Shown here: piece after piece, positions 1 through 5,316 of the stretch | Position numbering within the stretch: the first letter of the stretch is position 1 | How the letters are laid out: each line of letters begins with the position of its first letter | Program-made: the position numbers and the translations under genes | The notes under the pieces: generated by a model | What the model saw: only the letters and a program-made list of their open reading frames with translations | Told to the model about the DNA's origin: nothing | Databases searched by the model: none | Assembly (NCBI GenBank): GCA_964357385.1 | Contig: CAYHKW010000059.1 | Location: 1 to 5,571, forward strand | Length of the DNA: 5,571 bases | From: JAHFJA01 sp964357385 | Lineage (GTDB): Bacteria > Patescibacteriota > Patescibacteriia > JACQRZ01 | Direction: 5' to 3'

Positions 1-15
1 TTGTTTTGTTGGCAT
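1..15 (-). CDS. Possible start of a downstream gene, truncated by the window edge
   Basis: An ATG on the minus strand at 15-13 follows the histidine kinase stop codon after only 12 bases and opens a frame reading MPTKQ before the window ends. Kinase genes are often followed directly by a response regulator gene, so that is the natural expectation, but five residues identify nothing. No Shine-Dalgarno-like sequence precedes the ATG; the gap is mostly A and T. The call rests only on position and on the open frame. Confidence 0.3.
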
Positions 16-27
16 AAAAATCAAATG

Positions 28-1743
28 CTATACCGTAAGTTTCACCTCTCCTTCTTTTGGCTTAACACCCTTGAGAGGGACGGTGAAAAAAAACGTAGTG
101 CCTTTATTTTCTACTGATGTAAACGACAACGTTCCCCCCCAATCTTCAACAACACGCTTAGCAAGACTCAAACCAAGACCAGAACCTTCAGGAACATTAA
201 CAATAGCATTATCGGCACGAAAAAACTTTTCAAAAATCTTACCTTGGGCATTTTTTGGAATACCAATTCCTGTATCTTTTACCGAGTACACCAACCGCTT
301 TTTCTTTGTATCAGCTTCCATCGTAATCAATATTTTACCCTTCTTCAATGAATATCGAATTGCATTACTTACAAGATTCTGGATAACCTGCCATGCAATA
401 TCACGATCCATGGGAATCATAGGCAGCTGCTTTGGTAGTGATGATGTCTTGATGGTAACCCCTTTCTCCTTTGCCTGCGTCTGCATGGTCATAATAACAT
501 CTTTTGTGAGCACGTTGAAATCAACGGGTATAGGCTCAATCCTCACCCGCCCTGCTTCAACGCGCGCCAACTGCAAGAGAAGATTCACCAAATTAATCAT
601 ACGTTCGATACCTTGAGTAATCCAATTGATGTACTCTGTCTGCTCTTTATTCAACTTTCCCGCTGCACCATCGGTCAACATTTCAGCAAACCAACGAATC
701 GATGTTAGCGGGGTGCGCAGCTGATGCGATGCGGTAGAAATAAAACTTAGCTTTGATTCGTCCAACTCTTTGTCTTCGGTGATATCATGAAACACAATAA
801 CAAGTCCTTTTATATCCTGCCCCTTAAGCGGCGCCATGACACCCGCTACAGGAATATTTTTCTCTACTGCATTGATCCGAAAGCTAAACCCATCATTGAG
901 TAAAAACTCAATAGGCTTTTGCGATGTCAAAGTCTTTTTTTCAAGTCGATCTTCTTCTGGAAGCACCGTCTTTCCTTTCAAAATCGTACATATATCAAAC
1001 CAATTCATACCCTCTACCTCATTGGTTACCCGCAACAACTTTTGCGCCGCAAGATTAATCGAGGTGATACGAAACGTCTCATCGGTAACGACAAGTGCTT
1101 CTCCCATCGAGGAAATAATTGCCTGGAAACGATCACGTTCAAACAACAACTCGCCTTCGAGCACCCGCGAATCTTCTAAAAGATTGATGAGCGCCAAACG
1201 TGTTCTGCTCAAATCTCCTACTTTTTCTTCGAGAGTCTCCTGGGTTGCCTTTAATCCTTGCGTTGCATGCATCTCTTGATCCCTCTGCAGCATCCGCAAA
1301 CGTTCATGCCCCAACAATTCAATAGGAAGTATGTCCAAAAGATGTCGCACTTGTTCTTCAGAATATTTTTTTTCAAATTCTCCATAACTCTGTTCAACAA
1401 TCTCCTTTGCGCGCATCACCCCTACTGACTGTACGATATCTTGATACAAGACGCGGTAGAGAAGCTGAGCCATCATGCGAGGATTCACCAGATGCTTTTG
1501 CTGTGAAACAGACAATAAGACATTAATATCTTCAATATCGTGAATTTGCACAATAAGATCAGGAAATAATTCTGCTAGTGCATGACTCACCACTCGAATA
1601 CACTGCGCTATACCCGAGTTTGTACTCACCTGTTTCCACAATGATTGAATAGCAATATATAAAAGATCCTCGCCGTGCGTTTCCTCCGTCAGGAAAGTAG
1701 TCGACGTGGTGGGAAGATTATTTTGTATTACCGCTTTTGGCAT
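28..1743 (-). CDS. Soluble PAS-domain sensor histidine kinase
   Basis: This 571-residue protein is a two-component sensor kinase that would autophosphorylate a histidine and pass the phosphate to a response regulator. The N-terminal ~200 residues are mostly helical in character and match no domain I recognise; residues about 160-205 look like a coiled-coil linker. A PAS-like domain lies at about 202-328, ending in the usual VIVFHDITEDKE. The HisKA H-box is STASHQLRTPL with the phospho-acceptor at His340. The ATPase domain shows the N-box QNLVSNAIRYS (Asn460), G1 box DTGIGIP (490-496), F-box IFEKFFR (503-509) and G2 box GSGLGLSLAKR (520-530), so all catalytic motifs are intact. I see no membrane helix or signal peptide, so it should be cytosolic, with any external signal arriving through a partner. 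It follows the 103-residue membrane gene by 13 bases, probably in one operon. The ATG at 1743 has a weak GAGCGGGG just upstream. Confidence 0.95.
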   Translation of the reverse strand: MPKAVIQNNLPTTSTTFLTEETHGEDLLYIAIQSLWKQVSTNSGIAQCIRVVSHALAELFPDLIVQIHDIEDINVLLSVSQQKHLVNPRMMAQLLYRVLYQDIVQSVGVMRAKEIVEQSYGEFEKKYSEEQVRHLLDILPIELLGHERLRMLQRDQEMHATQGLKATQETLEEKVGDLSRTRLALINLLEDSRVLEGELLFERDRFQAIISSMGEALVVTDETFRITSINLAAQKLLRVTNEVEGMNWFDICTILKGKTVLPEEDRLEKKTLTSQKPIEFLLNDGFSFRINAVEKNIPVAGVMAPLKGQDIKGLVIVFHDITEDKELDESKLSFISTASHQLRTPLTSIRWFAEMLTDGAAGKLNKEQTEYINWITQGIERMINLVNLLLQLARVEAGRVRIEPIPVDFNVLTKDVIMTMQTQAKEKGVTIKTSSLPKQLPMIPMDRDIAWQVIQNLVSNAIRYSLKKGKILITMEADTKKKRLVYSVKDTGIGIPKNAQGKIFEKFFRADNAIVNVPEGSGLGLSLAKRVVEDWGGTLSFTSVENKGTTFFFTVPLKGVKPKEGEVKLTV

Positions 1744-1756
1744 ACCCCGCTCAAGG

Positions 1757-2068
1757 CTAGTAGAAAAATTTATTAAGACGTCGTGCGGTCAATATGATGT
1801 AGATCAATACACAAAAAACAATAAGATCGTCATACCGATAAAAATTCACAATTCCGTATGCCTGTAAGGTAAGGGTTGTTTCACGCAACGCAAAAACGAA
1901 CGGCAATACCGCCACCATGCTCCATATACTCTTTACCATTCCTCCTGTCCGACTGCGCAATGCGACACATGCAATACCGATAGCAACCATCAAGGTAATG
2001 TTTATAAACGGAACGTAAACGAAGATTAACGTAAAAATATCACTCTGCAACATAGAATCAATACGCAA
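1757..2068 (-). CDS. Small three-helix membrane protein of unknown function
   Basis: A 103-residue hydrophobic protein with three likely membrane segments at about 11-37, 45-62 and 82-95. Positive clusters follow helix 1 (RSR, 38-40) and helix 3 (RRLNK, 96-100). I do not recognise the family. The start is TTG at 2068: AAAGAGGT lies 8 bases upstream (GAGG core at 2077-2080), the best ribosome binding site in the window, whereas the in-frame ATG at 2053 would be 23 bases from it. The gene sits 52 bases after the cupredoxin gene and 13 bases before the soluble histidine kinase, all on one strand, so co-transcription is likely. A role as membrane partner of the kinase is possible but is only inference. 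Confidence 0.8.
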   Translation of the reverse strand: MRIDSMLQSDIFTLIFVYVPFINITLMVAIGIACVALRSRTGGMVKSIWSMVAVLPFVFALRETTLTLQAYGIVNFYRYDDLIVFCVLIYIILTARRLNKFFY

Positions 2069-2072
2069 AAAA

Positions 2073-2083
2073 TATACCTCTTT
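2073..2083 (-). promoter_or_regulatory. Ribosome binding site that decides the TTG start of the 103-residue gene
   Basis: On the minus strand the sequence AAAGAGGT precedes the TTG at 2068 with 8 bases between GAGG and the start codon. It is a clear Shine-Dalgarno match and favours TTG over the ATG five codons downstream. Most other genes here lack a recognisable site, which makes it stand out. Confidence 0.7.
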
Positions 2084-2120
2084 AGTGTATCATGTTTTTA
2101 CCGTATCGTATTGGTTACAC

Positions 2121-2579
2121 TTACTTTTGCGCATCAGTCACAATCACCGCTCCCCGATCGGAAGGATACAAGTGATTATGGTAACCCCATGTTCCTGGTC
2201 TAGTAAAAGTGTATTCATAGATTGCAGGACCATGCGCATAGACGGGTACCACACCCAATATTCCATTGCGATATTCGCTTATAATATTTTTTTGATCAAA
2301 CCCTGGCAGATTATCGTGAGAGGGATGAGGATCAGATCCCACCCACATAGGACGACCCGATTGATTGTCCCATGCTACGGTGGTGCCGATAGGTATAGTT
2401 ATGGTCTGCGGTTCAAATCCATTCATGGTATATGATACTTTAACCTCTGTACCACTTGTGTCCACGGGGGGCGGTGAACCTTTCGTTCTCTGGTATTGAA
2501 TAGAGGGAATCACCAACCCAATAAGAGCGACGATACCAAGTACGCCAATGATGAGAATAATATTTTTTCGATCGATCAT
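2121..2579 (-). CDS. Membrane-anchored cupredoxin-like protein lacking the type 1 copper cysteine
   Basis: This 152-residue protein has an N-terminal membrane anchor (about 7-26, after MIDRK). A Pro-rich linker (35-42) leads to one cupredoxin-type beta domain at about 45-150, which should face outside the cytoplasm. Fold marks are FEPQTITIPIGTTVAWDN (55-72), a His-bearing loop GSDPHPSHDN (81-90) and the C-terminal loop GTWGYHNHLYP (129-139). In plastocyanin-type proteins the last loop carries a Cys that binds copper; here that region reads YHNH and the whole protein has no Cys at all. His85, His88, His134 and His136 could still bind a metal, but not as a classic blue type 1 site. The ATG at 2579 lies just downstream of a perfect minus-strand TATAAT with no Shine-Dalgarno sequence, so the mRNA may have almost no leader. 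It heads the probable operon with the 103-residue protein and the kinase. Fold assignment is fairly firm; metal and function are not known. Confidence 0.88.
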   Translation of the reverse strand: MIDRKNIILIIGVLGIVALIGLVIPSIQYQRTKGSPPPVDTSGTEVKVSYTMNGFEPQTITIPIGTTVAWDNQSGRPMWVGSDPHPSHDNLPGFDQKNIISEYRNGILGVVPVYAHGPAIYEYTFTRPGTWGYHNHLYPSDRGAVIVTDAQK

Positions 2580-2586
2580 ATGAATG

Positions 2587-2602
2587 TGCTATGATTATAG
2601 CA
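2587..2602. promoter_or_regulatory. 16-base near-palindrome between divergent genes, candidate operator
   Basis: The sequence TGCTATGATTATAGCA has 6-base inverted arms (2587-2592 and 2597-2602) around GATT, with 14 of 16 positions symmetric. It covers the minus-strand -10 (2594-2599) and a plus-strand extended -10 like element TGCTATGAT (2587-2595). A second inverted pair, GAATGT (2582-2587) and ACATTC (2611-2616), brackets it. Position and symmetry suit a repressor site acting on both genes; no protein can be assigned from the sequence alone. Confidence 0.4.
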
Positions 2603-2622
2603 AAGTAATGACATTCGTATAA
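2594..2622 (-). promoter_or_regulatory. Promoter for the cupredoxin-membrane protein-kinase operon
   Basis: On the minus strand a perfect -10 TATAAT lies at 2594-2599 with TTATAC, a weak -35, at 2617-2622 and a 17-base spacer. Transcription would begin near 2587, about 7 bases before the cupredoxin ATG, so the message would be nearly leaderless. It overlaps the elements for the divergent gene. Confidence 0.55.
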
Positions 2623-2623
2623 T
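2618..2623 (+). promoter_or_regulatory. TATAAT directly before the 289-residue gene
   Basis: A perfect -10 hexamer ends two bases before the ATG at 2625. With TTATAG at 2595-2600 as a weak -35 the spacer is 17. Initiation would then fall near 2630, inside the annotated reading frame, so either transcription starts from the alternative extended -10 at 2587-2595 (about 23-base leader) or translation starts later, for example at Met26. Confidence 0.35.
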
Positions 2624-2624
2624 T

Positions 2625-3494
2625 ATGAAAATAGATTTCATATCAGATATTAATAAGGGCTACGCGACTGCCTTGAACTACAGCAAAGCAGATCGTTTCA
2701 TGATGAAAGTGCTCTGGTGGCATCTGGGGATTTTTCTGGCAATCGTAGTAATAAACTCGGTACTCAAACTCGCTGAGATTTATCCAAGCCCCCTCTCATG
2801 GAGAGTAATCAGTATTACCGAAGGGGTAGTTGCCGCAATTATTGCCATTTTGACGACATTAATCCCATTTTTTCTCAAGCCCACAATCAAAAATCATTAT
2901 GTCTGGCGAGTAATAATAACAACTGCTCTTGTTGTATACGCGTACCTGCTTGTTTTTATTAGTGGCGGTGCGATTGAGATGCACTTTCATTTCTTTATCA
3001 TTGCAGCACTCTTGGTTATCTATGCAGACTGGCGCCTGGGCTGGATATTGCTCGTGTTAACCGGTCTCCATCATGGTATTCTCAACTACTTTGAACCAGG
3101 CTGGGTATATTTTTACGGGAAAAATGACCTCTCAGTGATGTGGCATGCATTACCAGTTTTGGTGACCGTCATTTTCACCACTCAATTAAGTGAAACCTCG
3201 CGCAACAGCGTTATTGATCTTGATAGCGCCAAGCATGGACTGGAAAAACAAGTAAAAGATCGCACCAAAGCATTAGAAGTCGCGAACAACAGCCTTGAAG
3301 CACAGGTAAAAAAACGTACGAACGAACTTGAACAGTTAAAAAATAATCTTGAAAAAGAAGTAACCAATCGGACCCAGGAATTAAATGAAAAATTAAGTGA
3401 AGTAAAACGACTTAACGAATTGATGGTGGGACGCGAAATAAAAATGGCTGATTTAAAGAACCAACTCGGAAAAGCAAAAAAGAACGGTGCTTAA
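2625..3494 (+). CDS. Orphan six-helix membrane sensor module with a repeat coiled-coil tail
   Basis: The 289-residue protein has about six membrane helices (roughly 32-48, 60-84, 95-113, 121-133, 137-153, 172-186). The core carries GGAIEMHFHFF (114-124), YADWR (133-137) and LHHGILNYFEP (148-158); Glu118, His120, His122, His149 and His150 lie in or near the membrane. I recognise this as the type of membrane sensor domain found at the N-terminus of some chemoreceptors and histidine kinases. Here it is followed only by a charged coiled coil with three 18-residue repeats of form LExxVxxRTxxL (starting at 206, 224 and 242) and a tail with LNELMVGREIKM (263-274). That tail motif is often seen in linkers before PAS or kinase domains. 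No kinase, cyclase or methyl-accepting domain follows; the stop codon is clean. It is divergent from the kinase operon. The signal, and whether it acts through a partner, are unknown. Start at 2625 has no Shine-Dalgarno sequence; Met26 is an alternative. Confidence 0.85.
   Translation: MKIDFISDINKGYATALNYSKADRFMMKVLWWHLGIFLAIVVINSVLKLAEIYPSPLSWRVISITEGVVAAIIAILTTLIPFFLKPTIKNHYVWRVIITTALVVYAYLLVFISGGAIEMHFHFFIIAALLVIYADWRLGWILLVLTGLHHGILNYFEPGWVYFYGKNDLSVMWHALPVLVTVIFTTQLSETSRNSVIDLDSAKHGLEKQVKDRTKALEVANNSLEAQVKKRTNELEQLKNNLEKEVTNRTQELNEKLSEVKRLNELMVGREIKMADLKNQLGKAKKNGA
3240..3401 (+). repeat. Three tandem 54-base (18-residue) coding repeats
   Basis: Within the 289-residue protein, units begin at residues 206, 224 and 242. 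Each has Leu-Glu at positions 1-2, Val at 5, Arg-Thr at 8-9 and Leu at 12. The repeat is clear in protein but degenerate in DNA. It forms a charged helical, probably coiled-coil, segment. Confidence 0.75.
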
Positions 3495-3514
3495 ATTTTG
3501 AATGATTTTTAATC

Positions 3515-3602
<88 letters not shown>

Positions 3603-3612
3603 CCGCACCAGC

Positions 3613-3641
3613 AGTATCGCGTATTTAAAAGTGTTTTGCAA
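3613..3641 (-). promoter_or_regulatory. Promoter for tRNA-Ser
   Basis: On the minus strand -35 TTGCAA (3636-3641) is followed after exactly 17 bases by -10 GATACT (3613-3618), and the tRNA begins 10 bases later. The -35 lies inside the last codons of the YibE/F gene. Spacing and position fit a tRNA promoter; both hexamers are partial matches to the sigma70 consensus. Confidence 0.6.
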
Positions 3642-4770
3642 TACTCGAGTGCTCATCCCTATCACTGCTATTAAACTCTCCTTTCCCTACTAACATTGTC
3701 GCCAGCGCAGTGGTAAGAGGTACTGCCAATACCAATCCGATAGACGAGACAATGGTCCGCACAATTTCTTGTGCAACAATTTCATTGTTAAGCGCCATGA
3801 CCGTACCTTGTCCGCTGATTACCATAAGCATGATGAGGGGTAATGCGGCACCTACATATGCCATGATAAGGGTATTTACTACTGCCGAGATATGGTCATG
3901 ACCTACTTGCATCGCTTTTTTAAATAATTGACCCCCTTTCAGATGTTCTGCAGACTCTGCCAAAGCAAACACGGTTGAACTTTGTGTAAGAGCAATATCA
4001 TCAAGCACTCCCACACCGGCAATGATAATGCCGGCAATGAGAAGACCAACATAATCAATCGATACTGCTGATACTCCTTGCAACAGGAACGATTCCTCCC
4101 CTGCCACGCCCGTAAAATGAAACGCTCGCGCTGTAAGACTGGCAAGAATCGCCACCACGGTCAGAGTTACCGATAAACCGGTGAGCGCCGCGATCGTTTT
4201 TTTATTCACTCCATGGGATACATACATTGAAACGAGCAAAATCACCATTGCCGATATAATACCCACCTGAACAGGATTAGTGCCTGCCAGTAGTCCCGGA
4301 ATCGTATAGGAAGCAAGAACCCCCGCGCTCCACATCAGACCAACTAATGATCGTAATCCCGACAATCCTGTTACCAACAAGACAATTACAAAAAATGCAA
4401 TCAAAAGATAGAGACTTGGCTGCGCTCTCGAAAGCTGGACAACCGAATACGTTTCGTTGTTGGTGTCGTATGCGATATATACACTCGCCCCGCTCGATAC
4501 AGGAGCAATGTCATTACTGACTTCATACGTCTGATCCCCTGCTTGTACTTTCAATGTCTGCACGGTAATAGTACGTCTAACGAGATCATTATAATCACTT
4601 GATTGATGCACAACGCTTTGCACTGTCCCTTTCTTCAAATCCACATCATCAAGACCGGTTGGCTGAACATATTGCTTCAGAACTGATCCGCTATACCACA
4701 TCATCAAACAAGAAATCACTAGTACCGCACTAACAATCACTGGGTGTGGCTGAGTAAAGAATGATCGCAT
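3625..4770 (-). CDS. YibE/F-family multi-pass membrane protein
   Basis: With start at 4770 the protein has 381 residues. An N-terminal membrane helix (about 10-26) is followed by an extracytoplasmic-type beta-rich region of about 95 residues, then six or seven membrane helices from about 119 to the end. Recognisable YibE/F-type stretches are GVGVLDDIALTQSSTVFAL (about 252-271) and VGHDHISAVVNTLIMAYVG (about 289-308). The family is widespread; its function is not established to my knowledge, and transport is a guess. The frame extends up to an ATG at 4806, adding 12 residues, but that stretch overlaps the conserved CKPC codons of the preceding fur gene. The ATG at 4770 lies 8 bases after the fur stop with a weak AAAGAA in front and gives the usual MRSFF-basic start before a helix, so I prefer it. 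It is probably co-transcribed with fur. The short charged tail ends in SDRDEHSSIAKHF. Confidence 0.9.
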   Translation of the reverse strand: MRSFFTQPHPVIVSAVLVISCLMMWYSGSVLKQYVQPTGLDDVDLKKGTVQSVVHQSSDYNDLVRRTITVQTLKVQAGDQTYEVSNDIAPVSSGASVYIAYDTNNETYSVVQLSRAQPSLYLLIAFFVIVLLVTGLSGLRSLVGLMWSAGVLASYTIPGLLAGTNPVQVGIISAMVILLVSMYVSHGVNKKTIAALTGLSVTLTVVAILASLTARAFHFTGVAGEESFLLQGVSAVSIDYVGLLIAGIIIAGVGVLDDIALTQSSTVFALAESAEHLKGGQLFKKAMQVGHDHISAVVNTLIMAYVGAALPLIMLMVISGQGTVMALNNEIVAQEIVRTIVSSIGLVLAVPLTTALATMLVGKGEFNSSDRDEHSSIAKHF

Positions 4771-4778
4771 CGAATTCT

Positions 4779-5210
4779 TTACGCCACCCGGCTGCATGGT
4801 TTGCATATGCCAAAAATTTCAAGAGTATGTTTTTGAATAGTACTCAATGTGGTGCTTACATTCTTTTTAAGCGATGGAAGGGGACAGTACGCAAAATCAA
4901 CTACCTTACGGCAATTCGTGCACACCAAATGATGATGGTGCTTTTGTTTATTTTCATATTCAAAATAAGCACTGCGATCATCAAGAAACAATTGACGCAC
5001 AATTCCTTTTTCAACAAAGGTGTTAAGGGTGCGATATACGGTCACTTCATTGAGTCCGTCTTTTATGGTCTTTTGGTAAATATCCTCAACTGTAAGAGGT
5101 TGCGTTGCAACAAGCAAAACCCTCAAAACCACCCGACGAGGATGGGTATTTTTTATGACATATTGCTCCAGTATGTCGATAGGAATTGGCAGTGTTGGTA
5201 GCGATTTCAT
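4779..5210 (-). CDS. Fur-family metal-responsive transcriptional regulator
   Basis: A 143-residue protein (from ATG 5210) of normal length for the Fur/Zur/PerR family: an N-terminal winged helix that binds DNA and a C-terminal metal-binding dimer domain. The recognition helix is NEVTVYRTLNTFVEKGIV (about 54-71). The hallmark HHHHLVCTNC follows, with His91-94, Cys97 and Cys100, and the second pair CKPC (Cys136, Cys139) completes the structural zinc site. FGICKPC near the end is typical of the family. The metal sensed (iron, zinc, manganese or peroxide via iron) cannot be told from these motifs. The frame can begin at a GTG at 5219, three codons earlier, but ATG is the better start; GTGTGGT is the only weak upstream match. 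It precedes the YibE/F gene by 8 bases, so both are probably one transcript, and is divergent from the ATPase gene. Confidence 0.95.
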   Translation of the reverse strand: MKSLPTLPIPIDILEQYVIKNTHPRRVVLRVLLVATQPLTVEDIYQKTIKDGLNEVTVYRTLNTFVEKGIVRQLFLDDRSAYFEYENKQKHHHHLVCTNCRKVVDFAYCPLPSLKKNVSTTLSTIQKHTLEIFGICKPCSRVA

Positions 5211-5316
5211 ATACCACACAGACTACCGCAAAGATGCGCTCTTGACAATCTTTATAGGAAATTGTAGGATAATAATAGTTGCAATCTATTTGCATTTGTA
5301 ATCAGATATCGATTAT
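5211..5316. promoter_or_regulatory. Divergent intergenic region between fur and the ATPase gene
   Basis: This 106-base AT-rich gap holds the signals for both genes. For the plus strand there is a good promoter, listed separately. For fur I find only weak minus-strand candidates: TACAAT (5261-5266) and TATAAA (5251-5256) as -10 hexamers without a convincing -35 at proper distance, and TTGTCA (5243-5248) with TAGTCT (5220-5225) at 17 bases. A small hairpin CGCA-AAGA-TGCG lies at 5227-5238. GGATAATAATAG (5267-5278) vaguely recalls Fur-box hexamers but is not palindromic. Confidence 0.5.
5242..5270 (+). promoter_or_regulatory. Sigma70-type promoter for the ATPase gene
   Basis: A perfect -35 TTGACA (5242-5247) is followed after 17 bases by TAGGAT (5265-5270), a four of six match to the -10 consensus; GATAAT at 5268-5273 is closer to consensus but at 20 bases. 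Transcription would begin near 5277, giving a leader of about 40 bases. Confidence 0.6.

Noticed and set aside
71..1279. Plus-strand frames of 86-181 residues
   Set aside because: They lie fully inside the histidine kinase gene on the other strand, whose catalytic motifs are intact; the frames give no recognisable domains.
2084..2121. Inverted pair AGTGTA/TACACT after the cupredoxin gene as a terminator
   Set aside because: The arms are six AT-rich bases with a 26-base loop and no T tract follows; too weak to stop transcription.
2085..2435. Plus-strand frame of 116 residues
   Set aside because: It is antisense to the cupredoxin gene, which has clear fold motifs; the product looks random.
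3495..3514. T-rich stretch between the 289-residue gene and the tRNA as a terminator
   Set aside because: There are short T runs but no GC-containing stem before them on either strand.
4761..5201. Plus-strand frame of 146 residues
   Set aside because: It is antisense to the Fur-family gene, whose HHHHLVCTNC and CKPC motifs show the true frame.
5267..5278. Fur box autoregulating fur
   Set aside because: GGATAATAATAG shares a GATAAT unit with Fur boxes, but there is no inverted partner and AT-rich sequence makes such matches common.
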